Shown: positions 1 to 14,800, counted from the stretch's first letter. The stretch: DNA of 64,000 nucleotides from Antedon mediterranea (GCF_964355755.1 NC_092670.1:18599201-18663200); one strand, 5' to 3'. Translations and numbers: made by a program. The notes: generated by a model from the sequence alone, not told the origin.

Positions 1-88
1 TTGAGTAATTATAAAAAACAAAAAATAGTATAATAAATAATTTTTGCTAGGGAGAAAGGAAGTGTTCTTTGCAAGTTTTGAATTAAAA

Positions 89-3000
89 ATGCAGAACTCT
101 GACACTGTTGTTGAATCAACTGAAGACGAAGTTAATCGCTTAATTGAATATACCTGTGCAGAACCTGAAGATGATGGTTTAGATAAAGATGTGCAAATTA
201 TTAAAGGTATAAACTAATAATATAATAAAGGAATTCTATATTAATATTAAATTAATTAAAATAAATTCAATTCTACTGTGGACTGCTGTCATAGCCTGTG
301 ATTGTGTATAGCGAATACAGTTAAGATTTTCTGAATGTTTCATCAAAAAAAAAATTGTCTAATTAAAAAACAAATTTTTAGTAAATATTGCTGTTCTGAC
401 ATAGAGAAGTGGAAATAAAGGTGCCCTCACACAGAACAACATGAGTATCGATCATGCGGTTTGAGGGGATATTACAGAATATACACATTTTGAGTTAATG
501 CTATTATAATGCTTATTATTATGCTTTTGTCATTTCAGACAGTCTGATTTCAAAAATTGAAAGTGCTGATCCAGAATTAAATCAGTAGGTTTTTTATTTT
601 TAACAGTTTTAAAATCCTACCATAAGTAAAATAATGTATTGTCCTTGCTTGTGGCTCATTAACCATGGTGGAAAACATATTCACAAATTTATTTCCACAT
701 TTCCTATAACCTGTGTATTTGCATTATTCAGGAATGATGGAGTAGTCCCAGAGACTGAATCTGATGTGGTTTTTACTGTTGCTGAATCCGGCTCACAGCG
801 TGGATGTCGTCTTCTCTTGGACAGCAGAGGTTATTCATACACAGTTAAAGTATGCACTTCTTGTTCATGGTACATATAAAGGCCTCAGGGGAGGATCCAA
901 AGTGGGTGCCCAGGCCCCCAGCCCCCACCTAAATTTTGCAAATTGTAATGCAAAAGATAGGACATCCAATTAAGCTCAGCCCTTCATTTTACAATTTTTA
1001 GGACCTGGGCTGCCTATTTCAATATTCTGAAAACACCACTAGGCTTGCCCGACTTTGGCTACACTGGTATGGTGCAACCAGTTTCAAGGAGATATAGTTC
1101 TTAACTAGAGTGTTAACACCATTCAGGAATTAATCTATGTAACTTATACAATTTTAAATGTTTTATCCGTCATTTTACAAGATTTTAATAGTTTTCTTGT
1201 TTTAACATTCTGCTATTTTTTATTTTACCATTTTTTATAAATATTTCCTCTTTTAACTGAACTCATACTTACAACCTATTTTAGGGTTTTATTGAGTTCC
1301 ATTTTTTGTCAGTAATTTTAACTTTTTATTGTATTCATGTTTTTTAAAAAACAAAATAAAGATTGAATTGAAGTGAAAGCCGTTCACTACTACCAAATGA
1401 AAAATGAAATGAAGTTCCTCAATTGAAATGTTCTATTTGTTTTCAGCTTTATGGGAAAACAGGCACTTGGTGGTGGTGCTCAATGCGTAACAGGACAAAG
1501 CGTTGTCTGGCAACTGTGAAGCAGATGCCAAACGGATTTAGGATAGGCAAGAAAGAACACAGCCATGAGCCTAAACCGAAAACAATATCTAAAGTTAACA
1601 TTTATACAGAGGTAATTTGATTGTATTTAATGACGCAGAAACATTTTGATGTTGAAATGATTATTTATTAAATAAATCATCATTCAAATTAAGTGGCTCA
1701 TAGCTGGATGGAATAAACTTTAGTAGATTGGGAATGGTTGTTTTATGTATTTTTCTGCTTTTCTCATTGGTGAAAGGACAGAGGGAAGTATGCTATTTTT
1801 GAAATTAGCCCTGATTTGGATACTTGTGAATTTAACTATAATTATTACTACCATGGGCTTACAACTGAGCTTCTTAATGCTTATTCATTTTTTTTCTAGA
1901 TTAAAAGGCTCTCAAAATCACAGATCAATGACACTGCTCGAAACATAGTAGCTCATGTAATACGTAAACATTGTGATTCCCAAACACTACTTGAGACATT
2001 GCCCTCTACAGCAACGCTGATACGACTTGCCAATAGGGCACGGGAAACTCTACGTCCAACTCATCCGAAGAACCTAAATTTCAAGGTAGAATTTATTTTT
2101 CTCATAAACAAAAGTTTATCGTCTTCGTTTATATTATGGAAGTATGTTTCCATACCAGGGTAATAATATGCAGCGCATTGAGAGCTTGCTTATATGCGCT
2201 ATATAAGGATGAACTGTTATTATGTTATTGTCTAGCAAAGTTACATTAATTGGTAAATATTGATTTTATTCCAAAGATCAATGAAGAATTTATGCCAGAA
2301 GATTTCATTAAGGGTGATATGCACTGTGATGCTGACCACCATATCCTGATGGCCACTACAGACCAACTGTCCATTCTGGCTGATACTAAAATCTGGTTGG
2401 TTGACTGCACCAATAAGGTATAGTTGTGTTATTAAGCTCTGTCTACACTATCAAACTTTATGTGATAACCAAAAGATGAGTGATGTGCCCATATATGGAC
2501 ACGATGCCATACCACCACCATATTGAGACACGTCACACTTTTTTTGTCAAACTAGTTTGATAGTGTAGACAAAGCTTTAGAATTGTGACCATTTCAAAAC
2601 ATAGTTTCTTACTATCAGCCTTTTGATTTCTGTGCCTCCTCAGGTCTAGGCATGTCCCTAGTACAACTATGAATATTAAAACATAAATAAAAATCAATAG
2701 GATAGGCCCTGTTTATGTGGTTAATGTTTACTACCATTAAAATCTTTATTCTCTCATGTTTACAGTTTGTTCGTAAACCTTTCACGCATCTTCTAACAAT
2801 ACAAACATTTATTCGTCTACAACGTGATCTACACACAATTCCATTGGCTTTTGTTTTGATGTCAAATAATCGAATGCGTGATTACAATTCTGTAAGTATC
2901 TATTTGTGCGTTCACAACATACATATTTATATTGATTTCCAACCTTTTGGATAATTAAATAGTTTTTGTATACAGGAACTTTAGCTAGTGAGTAACTAAA

Positions 3001-6000
3001 TATCTTATGGTGAAATGAGAATACAGTAGTAGAACCCCTCATTTGAGACATCTCTATTAAAGGGACACCCTATTAAAGGGACACCTCTATTAAAGGGACA
3101 CCCCTATTAAAGGGACACCTCTATTAAAGGGACACCCCTATTAAAGGGACACCTATTAAAGGGACACACCCCTATTAAAGAGACACCCCTATTAAAGGGA
3201 CACCCCTATTAAAGGGACACCCCTATTAAAGGGACACCTCTATTAAAGGGACACCTCTATTAAAGGGACACCTCTATTAAAGGGACACCCCTATTAAAGG
3301 GACACCCCTATTAAAGGGACACCCCTATTAAAGGGACACCTCTATTAAAGGGACACCTCTATTAAAGGGACACCTCTATTAAAGGGACACCTCTATTAAA
3401 GGGACACCCCTATTAAAGGGACACCCCTATTAAAGGGACACCCCTATTAAAGGGACACCCCTATTAAAGGGACACCCCTATTAAAGGGACACCTCTATTA
3501 AAGGGACACCCCTATTAAAGGGACACCTCTATTAAAGGGACACCCCTATTAAAGGGACACCTCTATTAAAGGGACACCCCTATTAAAGGGACACCTCTAT
3601 TAAAGGGACACCCCTATTAAAGGAACACCCCTATTAAAGGGACACCCCTATTAAAGGGACACCCCTATTAAAGGGACACCCCTATTAAAGGGACACCCCT
3701 ATTAAAGACACCCTTATTTAGGAGACACCCTTATTTAGGAGACACCCCTATTAAAGGGACACTTTTCTACAGAACTAATGAGAGGAAATACATGTTTTAA
3801 CATTATGGCCATTATGACATTATGGTTACACCAGTGTACTAGTTCACACACACACACACTGGACAGACGTAATGGCGCCGTAGTTGGCTGCCGATGACAC
3901 GAGTCCCCGTAATAGAGGTTCTAATGTACTGTACTCTTATATCCTTGTGTATTAAAATACAAAATTAAAAATGTTTTTTATTCTGTACTTTTATCTTTTA
4001 GGTTTTAGAACTTTTACTTAAGATTCTCCCCCATCGGCATCGTGTCAGAAAATGTATACTTCCTTTAAAGATCCCATTATGGAAGGCGTTTAAATCTAAT
4101 ATGCCAAGAACTTCTCTTCAAGGATGCTCTTTCCATTGGATTCAAGAAGTCCAAAAGAAATCGCAGAAAACACTTAACGATGTAAGTGATTGTTGTAAGA
4201 CATAATTATATATTGATAATGTCGATGACCCTCCACTGCACCCTGTCTCAGCATAGGACAATCCAAAACCAATTCTGAAATACTAGCTAACTTTTTTGAG
4301 ACATAGTATGTGGTCCAGAGGATAGACAAAATAGCTTTTATAGTACAGTTGCCAGAAGGGGTATCGTGCACCCCCGGAAATATTTGTTAATTGATGCCAC
4401 TACACTAAAAAAAATTGCATAGAAATTGATTTTCTATGTTAACACACACACGCATAGAGTTTCCCATTTACCTTTTTTATGAAAATTAGTGCCACCTGAG
4501 TAACATAGACAATTGTTTTCCACACAATTTTATATAGTCTAGTGGTATCAATTAAAAAAAATATTTATGGTGGGGGTGGGGGGTGATGATACCCCCTCGG
4601 GAGGGAAATTGTACTATTAATGCAAATTATTTTTAATAAAATACTGTAATATAACAATAATAAAATGAATTTTTTTAAGGCAATACAATTACAAGTATTA
4701 GCGTTAGTTTACTTGCCACCTGAAGAAATCAAAGAAGCACTTACAAGGTAAGAAGCAGATATTTTATTTCTTGTTGTTTTTGTCTCAACACTGAGATGCC
4801 TTTTTCACTCGAGCTCCTGTGAATACGGTGCCGACGAGCTCTCATACGGGACCTTCAAAGTGCTAGAGAATGGAGCAGTGTAAAGGGTTCCTTTGCTTTT
4901 CTTCATTTTTTTTATCAACTTTCAATGGATCATTTTTGTGTGTAAATTGCTTAGAAACATTATATTAGGCGCTATAAGACTATCATTATTATTAAACCTT
5001 CAAGGTGCAGAAGGAAAACCAAGTCTTTTTCCAAAGGTTGAGGCTACAGTGCCTTTATTACATACTCTAATTCTTCTTAAAGCTCTGTCTACAACTCAAA
5101 CTAATTTACAAAAAAAGTGTAATGTGCCTAAATATGGCAGTGATATGACATCATCGTATCCATATATGGGTTACATTTTTTGTCACATGAAGTATGTACT
5201 TAATCATAGCCAGAGATGAAACCTTTCCTACTGGAAACCAACCACGATCATAACTGCACTTTTTATAATGTTGTTTTCAGAATAGAAAAAAATACTAAGA
5301 AATGTCCAGCTGCACAAAGCCTTATTCAATATGTTCGTAAACAATGGGTTAATCATGCTTATTGGGAACCAAAAGATTGGAGTACGTTTGACGGAATCTT
5401 ACGGACAACTGAGGCTGTTGAGGGCTGGCAAGACAAAATGGATAAAGCAGATGGTAGATTTGAAATTGATTTTTCCTTTATTTATTATTACTTTATAAAC
5501 AATCTTCTTGGCAAATTTAATGTTTCAAATTAAAATTCAATTTGGCTGTTGGCTGTATATTTTTAAAACAATCATATCTTTAATATCATTTTGTAGGTAA
5601 ACACTTATGCTCTGTCTACACTATCAAACTTTATGTGACAAAAAATGTAATGTGCCCATATATGGACATGATGATGTCATACCACTACCATATTTGGGCA
5701 CATCACACTTTTCTTGTCAAATTAGTTTGATAGCGTAGAGAGAGCTTAAAGAATTTCAATCCTTTGATTTGATGATTTAACTTACTACTTCAAATGTATT
5801 TATTGGATAGAAGTAAGTTGCACAAGTAGTTGCACCACAATCAATCAATTTCTCAAAACATTCACCAAAATCAATATGAGCGAATCACTCTGTTGGATGC
5901 ATACCTAATGGACCACTATCTCATTATTATTGTTTTAGAGACTGTTGGGTTGTACAAATTAGTAAATCAACTTCATACAGTATCAATTGATATACCACTA

Positions 6001-6394
6001 CAATGGAAATTGGTATCTGAGGGGAAATTGAATTCCGCACAAAGGTCACAGGTACTGTTTTGCCAGGTTTTTTTTGCATACTTTCTGTATACTAGTTATT
6101 GCAATAGAAAGATAAACAGTATTCTTACTTACGTATTGTTGACTATCCACCTTTCAAAGTTTCTTTCTGTTGTCTTTCCATTCTAATTCTCCTTCCCTTT
6201 CTAACTTCAGCACCCTGTTGCCCAAAAGTTAATACTGTAGCATTTTCAGTTCTTCTAATTATTTTTTTTCACTTTTATAGGACCGTTTTCAGCCAAACGA
6301 GTTATTTAGACTCTGGCGTAAATATTTGAAGAGCAAGATAACTGTAGAAGAACTTTTAGATGGCTGCACGTACCTGGATTATCCATTACCGTGA
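89..6394 (+). CDS. FLYWCH zinc finger / MULE transposase-like protein, paralogue A
   Basis: Twelve coding exons: 89-206, 539-584, 732-849, 1447-1611, 1900-2085, 2277-2417, 2766-2891, 4002-4181, 4680-4747, 5281-5453, 5939-6051, 6281-6394. They join in frame to 515 aa. The N-terminus is acidic. A FLYWCH finger spans about residues 70-135, with candidate zinc ligands C105, C114, H132 and H134 and the run TWWWCSMRNRTKRC. A MULE-like domain follows, with WLVDCTNK (about 251-258), PLAFVLMS and GCSFHW (341-346). The family is common in invertebrates and usually derives from Mutator-like transposases. The second acidic residue of the transposase core is lost (see findings), so this copy is probably not an active transposase; DNA or RNA binding is an inference. 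The ATG at 89 follows a splice-acceptor-like TTTTGCTAG, so a 5' UTR exon may lie left of the window. AATAAA lies at about 6613. Confidence 0.75.
2435..2576. mobile_element. MITE family M2 copy (Harbinger-like)
   Basis: Full copy with terminal inverted repeats AGCTCTGTCTACACTATCAA / TTTGATAGTGTAGACAAAGCT and flanking TTA duplication (2432-2434, 2577-2579). The interior has CCCATATATGGACA and GTCACA-type motifs shared by all copies. It lies in intron 6 of FLYWCH paralogue A. Confidence 0.8.
3055..3770. repeat. 17-bp minisatellite (CTATTAAAGGGACACCC)
   Basis: About 40 near-identical 17-bp units, varying mainly CCC versus CTC at the unit end. In intron 7 of FLYWCH paralogue A. Confidence 0.95.
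5081..5196. mobile_element. MITE family M2 copy, right end lost
   Basis: Starts AGCTCTGTCTACAACTC and runs through the interior (GTGATATGACATCATC, CCATATATGGG, TTGTCACAT) but stops before the right terminal repeat. It is in intron 9 of FLYWCH paralogue A. Confidence 0.65.
5609..5745. mobile_element. MITE family M2 copy
   Basis: GCTCTGTCTACACTATCAAA at the left and TTTGATAGCGTAGAGAGAGC at the right, with the standard interior. In intron 10 of FLYWCH paralogue A. Confidence 0.8.
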
Positions 6395-8840
6395 AAGAAA
6401 CACGTACCCAAAGGATTTTAGATTATTCTGTATTACCTTTTACATGACATTTGCATACATGACTGTTATGAATGAACATAATACTGAGTTGACAATGGAT
6501 TTACACAAATCTTTTGAAGAATCATCTGTCACTGTTGAAGGGTTTTGTCTTTGTGGGTAAAGAAAAGAATAATCATGTAATCAAATGTATAATACTGTAC
6601 ATTCATTATTGAAATAAAACTTTTTAAGCAGCACAAATAAATGTTTATATGATTTATTTTTATGTTTCTTTAGCAAGTTTAAAAAAATATAGTTTTTAAG
6701 TACAAAAATAAAAACAATATTAAATAATATCAAACTGTAAGAAAATACATGATGGATATTATAACAGTGAGATGAGATATATTATAAGTACAGTATGGTA
6801 AAAGTATGTTATTGTTTTTTTATTTTAGAGAAAAAAAACACGTGTGATGTTTGTTTATGTTTTTTAAGACATGCGCAAAAGTTTATTCTAAAGATTGTTA
6901 TAGCGCCCCCGCGTAGCGTGGAGCTAGCGAGAGAGAGAGCGGCGCTATACACAGTCTTCTTAGGCCTAGTTCTTTTTTATGCATGGTAAGTAAGGGCAAA
7001 GCTAAACAGTTTATATTCACTATTTTTAACGTTTTTATGCCGTTGTAGCTTTTGATACTATTATCAATCTAAACACTATTGAGTCTAGACTGAAAATAAA
7101 GTGTCGAATACAACAAAAGGTATTAAAAAATGGTCATTTTGAACCAATTTTAGTCGATTCGTACTAAAAACCTTAACGGGATTAGCTTTCCCACCACGCG
7201 CTGCCTGAACAATTTTCGCGGGCGTGGTCGGTTTGTACATACTGCTTGGCATTATTGCACAGACTGACCGGCCACATTGTGTTTTGCCAATTGTACAGAG
7301 TCGCTTCGCTCCCATCTCGGGTCATTTTGACCTGAGTGATTAACAAATGCAATTGTTAATTAGGCTATTTGTATCAAATGATGTATTTTTAAATGACATT
7401 TTAGTTTATTATAATAATATTTTAAGTAATAATACAGTATAGCCTAGATAGGCCTAGCCTAGGCCTAACTAGTAAATGAATAGTGCCATACACACAGTAT
7501 AGGCCTAGTAGTAATACAGTAATCCACTACAGTACTAAGGGTCCACTGTTGTAAATATACAGTAGTTGTACTGTGTTGTTGCTGGTGTGTGACCAAAACA
7601 ACATTTTCTATGGGACGCCAATACTGTCGCAGCTACATACAAGCCAATACTGTACAGCACCGCCGTACAGTATTCTGAATATTGATTTATTATGAACTTA
7701 CAGTAAGCCTATGAAACCAACCAATATGTTTAAAGATGTATTGTCCCTTTGACTAATTCCAAAAAAATTTTTAAAAAAGATTTCGAAAAAAGGTGGGTCA
7801 TTTTGAAGTATCATAATAGTTTATATTAACTTTCACAAAAAATTTGTCTAAAAAAAAATAACTTTGACTTCCGGTCAAAGTTTTCTATCAAAACATATCT
7901 CATAATGCAACGTGCTTGTTTGGCTACTCTGTATGCATAATCATAAAACGCGATATGTTTTTTGAAAACACCTTCTCAACCGTGACGAGTTGTAAACAAT
8001 CCTAATTAGCATACATGAGTAGCATGCATACTAATTTACCTGTTAATTACGTAAACTTGTTGTTTTTGGCTCGAATTTTCAACTTAAAGTGAATGACTTT
8101 GATATGGCCAATTTAAATTTAGATTACTTTGACCTTCATTTTTTTGTGTTTCAAGGGACAATACATGTTCTTATGAAAATAATGATTATTATAATCATTC
8201 ACCGTTCTAAGCGCAGTATATAGGTTAAAGCAGTACAACAATAACATATAAAAAGATAAATATGGTATGTCAATATTTTCAAGTTAAAATGGGTAAAAAT
8301 AGGAACGTACTCTAATTTAATATTTAGTAAAGCTATTTATATTGTTATTTATTAAAATATTAGGTCCATAGTGAATTCAATAAAATATTAAATTGTGTAA
8401 TAATATTCAAAAGACTACGAAAATACAATATAGTATTAACATCTTAATATTATGCCAATAAGTTTTTTCATAAGTACATGTTATTCCTTCTGAATAATAT
8501 ATTTTGTATATAATAATATTTTTTTTATTTTTTTTTTATACACATCTAAATATATTGTTTATTATAAATTTAATTGTTAAGATCATGTGACTGCTGACTT
8601 TTGAAGTTGTATCTTGTTTACTTTAGCAACTGACCAAATCAAATCTCTGTATGATTTGTTGGTCAAATAAATGAAATATGTACCTTATCACGAAAGATGC
8701 ATAATTATGATTTGAATATAATTGTCTGTTTACTGTATGTCTTTATTATTTATTTCTTGTGTTAAATAGCTAAATTTCATGTTGTGTAAAATACAGGTTA
8801 AGTGTCTTTTTTGATAGGTGGAATTTTGCGGGAATCCAAG
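6395..8840. other. Intergenic, FLYWCH A to B
   Basis: No gene is seen. There is a polyadenylation signal for paralogue A at about 6613, a GC-richer patch with an inverted TATAGCGCC / GGCGCTATA pair at 6900-6950, and an AATACTGTAC hairpin at 7646-7674. The rest is AT-rich; promoter elements for paralogue B were not recognised. Confidence 0.6.
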
Positions 8841-11800
8841 ATGGAGAAGAATGTATCGGAAGAAGAAGCTGCAGGAGATGTAGAAGCTGAATCCACAAAT
8901 TGTAAAAAAGGTAAGGGGAATCCCCAGTGGCATAATGCTGAGGCCCCTGGTTTAGGAACCTTAAGTTTCCCGTCCAACGCTGGAGGCCTTGGATATATTT
9001 AGCCTTTTTCAACATATTCTAATGCCAGTTTTTTCCTCTTGGCCCTGCTCAGTGACCCCCATTAGCCCCTGGGTTTAGCCAGTGAGCGCTCATAGCCGTT
9101 ATGCCACTGGGAATCCCTTCATTTACAGTACCCTCTCTAAAAACGATACATTCCTGTTTGGTAAAACTGAACATGGTTCATCATTTTGAAATCTCCAGCT
9201 GGCTGAAATTGTGTATAATGAGAGTTCAAAACCCTAGTTTTAATTTTTACTTTTGCTTTTCATCAAATTGCAGTAAATGATTTTCTTATTTCCAGAATCA
9301 GAAATGTCATTGCCCATGGAGCTAGGCCCTATTGAACAAGATGTACAGATGATTAAAGGTAAGAAAACATGCATCACAGGCCTTTATCTTTTAAAAATTG
9401 CAGGGGTGCTGTTTGTATCTTGATGTGTTGGTGGCCTATAAATCGCACACCATGAAGACATTTTATCAGTGTGTAGGCGAGTGATCGCACTCCCACCCCT
9501 CAAAAGACCAGGCCTGGCATCAACTACAGAGATCTGTAGGTGGTTTAACATAATTGATTTAAAAGGCCACAATCCATTGCCCAATGCTGTGTTCAGTTCA
9601 TGTATACTACCATGAAGACGTTTTCTAATATCTCTATTATACTACACTGGTGACTGAGAGTGGTACATTACTACAGTATATCAGTATTTGCTATTGTTTT
9701 CAGAACTTCAATCGACTCAAGTAAGAACAATTCAAGAAGAGCTACAGCTTATAAAAGGTAGATAAAGCTCTGTCTACACTATCAAACTAGTTTGACAAAA
9801 AAGTGTAATGTGCCCAGATATTCGATGGTTGTCATATGACATCATGTCCATATATGGGCACATCACATTTTTTTTGTCACATAAAGTTTGTAAAGTGTAG
9901 ACAGAGCTTAACTGTAGATTGTGTAACAAATGATCGTGGTGGTATTAGTAGTAATCAATCAGTCTTGAAATTTAGCTATAAATACAACACTTTATTGGGT
10001 TGTTCCAACAACAATCTAAAACATAGTCTCTCTATCCTCAACACCCACAAAGTCTCACCCTGAACGCCCTCTATAGAGTGATGTTCACTTATAGGGTTTC
10101 AATTGCACAGCCCAATATGCCTTTTTCCAAACCTAAACTAGCATTACAAAATTGAAGTATAGACCATGTTGTGTTGATCTTTTTGTTAAATATCTCTGGT
10201 TCTAGTAATCCTTGCCAGTTGGCTAGTTCAGATGAGATTGAATGAGACTTAAACTGGGTTAGTTTTAAAGCTCTCATTTACATAATTGTTATGATTATAT
10301 TTTTATATCTTTTTAGAAACTCGGAATGCAGCAATGTCTATCGTTAGGTAAGTTAGTTGATTTTTAGTTGGTAAAAGTATTTTATTTGTGGAAAGTTACT
10401 TTTTGAAAGTTTTATTGTCATTTATTGATAAGTGAAATATATCATTAAATATGTACAAAAAAGAAATTTGATTAAGTCACATTTTGAATAACTAACAATT
10501 AAAATTTCATTTTTATTTTGAGCCAACCTATCACCATTTTCTTTTCACTGTTGTCCAATACTTGTATCAACTACTGTAGCTATTTTTTGCAACTTTCTTT
10601 TCAGTGAAGACCCTGCAGCCGAAGAAACAGTTTCTCTATCAGATGGAGTAGTAGTCCTACAGTAAGTATTAGTTTTATTTATGAATATTATTACAGTCAA
10701 CTCTTTCAATACCCTTGGTCTGGCCTAATACGTCTGTATCATAGATTCTATAATCGTGTGCGTATATGTTTCTTTACGTCATGACAAGCAAGAATTTCTC
10801 CAAAAGATTTCAACAAAGATAAAATTTATTTTGTCAATGAACCACATTTTGAACGGTTAATAAAGGCGTATAGAAGTCAAGAGGAATATCCAACTCATAT
10901 TCCAAATATGTTTTGATGGTAAAGAATTTTGGAACTTGTGATTCTGGTTATCAGATAATTCAATTATGAGAGTTAACTGTATAAAATATTTTTATTTCTA
11001 ATTGTTCTTTTGTATAGAAATGACATTGATATGTCTGAGATTGTTGGTCCGGTCTATACGATTGCTGATAATGGAACAAAGCGTGGAGGGCGTCTGCTTC
11101 TGGATAGTAGAGGATTCTCATTTACAGTCAAGGTACAGTATTACTTATTTAAAGCTTGCAAATTGCCTTTCTTGTATTCATACTTCAATTAACAAGAGTT
11201 CTAGTAAGCTTAAAATTATTTTGTACATGCCCCTTACACTTATACAATACTCTGAAGTTTACACACTGGAGTGTCAACACTGGTGTTGCACATACCGTAC
11301 TGTCAACACTGGTGTTGCACATACCAGAGTGTCAACACTGGTGTTACACATACTGGAGTGTCCACACTGGTGTTACACATACCAGAGTGTCAACACTGGT
11401 GTTACACATACTGGAGTGTCCACACTGGTGTTACACATACTAGAGTGTCAACACTGGTGTTACACATACCGGAGTGGCAACACTGGTGTTACACATACTA
11501 GAGTGTCAACACTGGTGTTACACATACCAGAGGGTCAACACTGGTGTCACACATACTGGAGTGTCAAAACTGGTGTTACACATACTAGAGTTTCAACACT
11601 GGTGTTACACATACCGGAGTGTCAACACTGGTGTCACACATACCGGAGTGTCAACAATGGTGTTACACATACCAGAGTAACAACACTGGTGTTATACATA
11701 TCAGAGTGATAACACTGGTGGTATACATACCGGAGTAACAACACCGGTGTTACACACACACACCAGTGTCAACACTAGTGTTACACATACTTGAGTGTCA

Positions 11801-14800
11801 ACACTGGTGTGTTTAAACTCTGGAGTTTGAAGAGGGTAATAATTTAGTTTATTACTGTAAATGTATTCAATGAAGAGTACAGATTGACATACCATCATAT
11901 ATTTACTGACAGCTTCAAGGAAAAAATACCACTACCTGGAAATGCAGTGTTCGGAATAAAGTGAACCGTTGTCCTGCTTCCATCAAGCAGACACTGGAGG
12001 GCTTCAAAGAAGGAAAGCAAAGCCACAATCATGAACCTAAACCAAAATCGATTACTAAAGTTAACATTATAACTGAGGTATGCTTTTTATCAGTCTAATT
12101 TTCTGACCTCTATACATGTTTACAATGATTTCATTTGTTACTACCTAAATTACAGTAGTGTTAGTCTACTAAAGTTAACATTATAACTGAGGCATGCTTT
12201 TTATCAGTCTAATTTTCTGACCTCTATACATGTATACAATGATTTCATTTGTTACTACCTAAATTACAGTAGTGTTAGTCTACTAAAGTTAACATAACAG
12301 AGGTATGCTTTTAATTAATTTTCAGACCTCTATAGGCCTACATCTATACAATGATTTCTCTTATTACTTATATTAGTGTTAGCATCTATTAGTACTGTAT
12401 TATACTAATGCGTGGTTCCCACTAGCGACGCAACGCAAGGACGTAACGCAACGCAAGTGAATTGACCAATCACAAGCGATGGCTTATTCGCTTGTGATTG
12501 CTAACTGTCTATAACTTCGCTTGTCATTGGTTAAAACGCTTGCGTTGCGTTTACGTCCTTGCGTTACGTTCTACTGGGAACCAAGCTTTACTTTGTTATC
12601 TCCTGCAACAATCTAATTTAGACGGGAGTAAACACATTATAAACATTTGTTATTCGGTTTTTACAGATCAAAGAGCGTTCAAGGCTAATGATGAATGATA
12701 CTGCTCGCAAGGTAGTTAGGGATGTGGTATCTAAATATTACAATGCAGGAATTGTGGCTGGAGGACTGCCAAGCACTCCAGTGTTAATAAGACTTGCAAA
12801 TAGAGCAAGGGCTACGTTACGGCCTAACAATCCAAAGAATTTAAATTTCAAGGTAATTCTTACAAAACAATGTGATGTGCCCGTATATGGACACAATGAT
12901 GTCATATCACACAGAGATTTAGTCCTTATTTTTTTTTCTACCTGTTTCTACCTTATGCATAACACTCACTATATAACATACAGGGTACATAAATTAATTC
13001 ATTAATTTGATTTTATTTTCACTTTTTTAGATAAATGACCATTACATGCCTCAAGACTTTATTAAAGCTGATATACAGTGTGATTCTGACCGCCATATCT
13101 TAATGGCCTCAAATGACCAACTGTCCATTTTGGCCGATACTAAAATCTGGTTGGTTGACTGCACAAACAAGGTAAGTTGAAGTACAGTATGTGTAAGATT
13201 AGTGGCGTTGTAGCTGGGTGGTTTGCTGCTTGTCTTAAATATACCACAGTCCTCTGTTCAACTCCCAGGCCTCTGCAATATGTTTAATACCACTCTATTA
13301 CATTACAAATTTGATTTTTAATTATTTCTTTTTTAGCATTGTCTGGTTCTTGCCTTTCTTACTATTCCTTAAAAATGTGCATATTTTTAAAATTATGAAT
13401 GATAAAATGATTAATTTTAATATGTTTTTTCCTACAGTTTGTGCAACATCCCTTTACACATGTCTTATCAATCCAGACGTATGTGCGCCTGGAACTTGAA
13501 GTGATTCTAATACCACTTGCTTTTGTTTTGATGTCAAAACATCGCCAACGTGACTATAAAGCGGTGAGTGTAACAAACCAACTGATTTGTTTTGTTGTAA
13601 TGTAATTCTAGACAAGTTTGAAATGCAAACTATATTACTGTATTCACTATTTCAATAAAGTTACATTTTATGATGTTGTAAAAATCACTGTAAATACACG
13701 TTATTATGGTTACCATTATAATACCAAAAAAATGTACGATTGATGGAATAAAGTTACATATACATACTGTTATAGGAACACTTTTTAACCCAACTAGTGT
13801 CCACTGAATATTATTTAAAGTTACAGTAAAATCACTATTAAAGGGACACGTTTTGAACCCAACTAAGTCTCCCCTGAATATTATTTAAAGTTACTGTACA
13901 GTAAAACCACAATAAAGGGACACTTTTTGAACCCAACTAAGTCTCCCCTGAATATTATTTAAAGTTGAAGTAGAACCACTATTAAGGGGACACGTTTTGA
14001 ACCCAACTAAGTTTTCCCTTAATAGTATTTAAAGTTAAAATAGAACCACTATTAAAGGGACACTTTTTGAACCCAACTAAGTCTCCCCTTAATAGTATTT
14101 AAAGTTAAAATAGAACCACTATTAAAGGGACACGTTTTGAACCCAACTAAGTCTCCCCTGAATAGTATTTAAAGTTAAAATAGAACCACTATTAAAGGGA
14201 CACGTTTTGAACCCAACTAAGTCTCCCCTTAATAGTATTTAAAGTTAAAATAGAACCACTATTAAAGGGACACGTTTTGAACCCAACTAAGTCTCCCCTT
14301 AATAGTATTTAAAGTTAAAATAGAACCACTATTAAAGGGACACGTTTTGAACCCAACTAAGTCTCCCCTTAATAGTATTTAAAGTTAAAATAGAACCACT
14401 ATTAAAGGGACACGTTTTGAACCCAACTAAGTCTCCCCTTAATAGTATTTAAAGTTAAAATAGAACCACTATTAAAGGGACACGTTTTGAACCCAACTAA
14501 GTCTCCCCTTAATAGTATTTAAAGTTAAAATAGAACCACTATTAAAGGGACACGTTTTGAACCCAACTAAGTCTCCCCTTAATAGTATTTAAAGTTAAAG
14601 TAGAACCACTATTAAAGGGACACTTTTTGCATCCACAAAGTGTCCCTTAATATTTATTAGTGGCTTTAGTGTTAAGTTGCCCCTTATTTGTGTCAAGTCT
14701 TCGATTTCAATTTGTTTCCACAAACATATAGCAACACAGTTATGATAAAACAAATTCTTCAATTCAATTCACATTTATGTACTCATCGTTTATAAATACA

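Noticed and set aside
3055-3770. Regular repeat array resembling a CRISPR array.
   Set aside because: There are no unique spacers; units abut directly with a 17-bp period, and the context is a eukaryotic intron.
7085-7315. 76-codon minus-strand open frame in the FLYWCH spacer.
   Set aside because: No homology recognised, no splice context, isolated in repeat-bearing intergenic DNA.
7646-7674. Hairpin AATACTGTAC / GTACAGTATT as a micro-palindrome insertion.
   Set aside because: No flanking direct repeat; TACTGTA-type sequence is very common in this DNA, so a chance palindrome is likely.
11002-11709. A 235-codon open frame with periodic HWC/THT/VSTLVLHI motifs.
   Set aside because: It is the 29-bp minisatellite read through. 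The unit has no stop in any frame and 29 is not a multiple of 3, so all three forward frames stay open with a 29-residue period. It lies in an intron.
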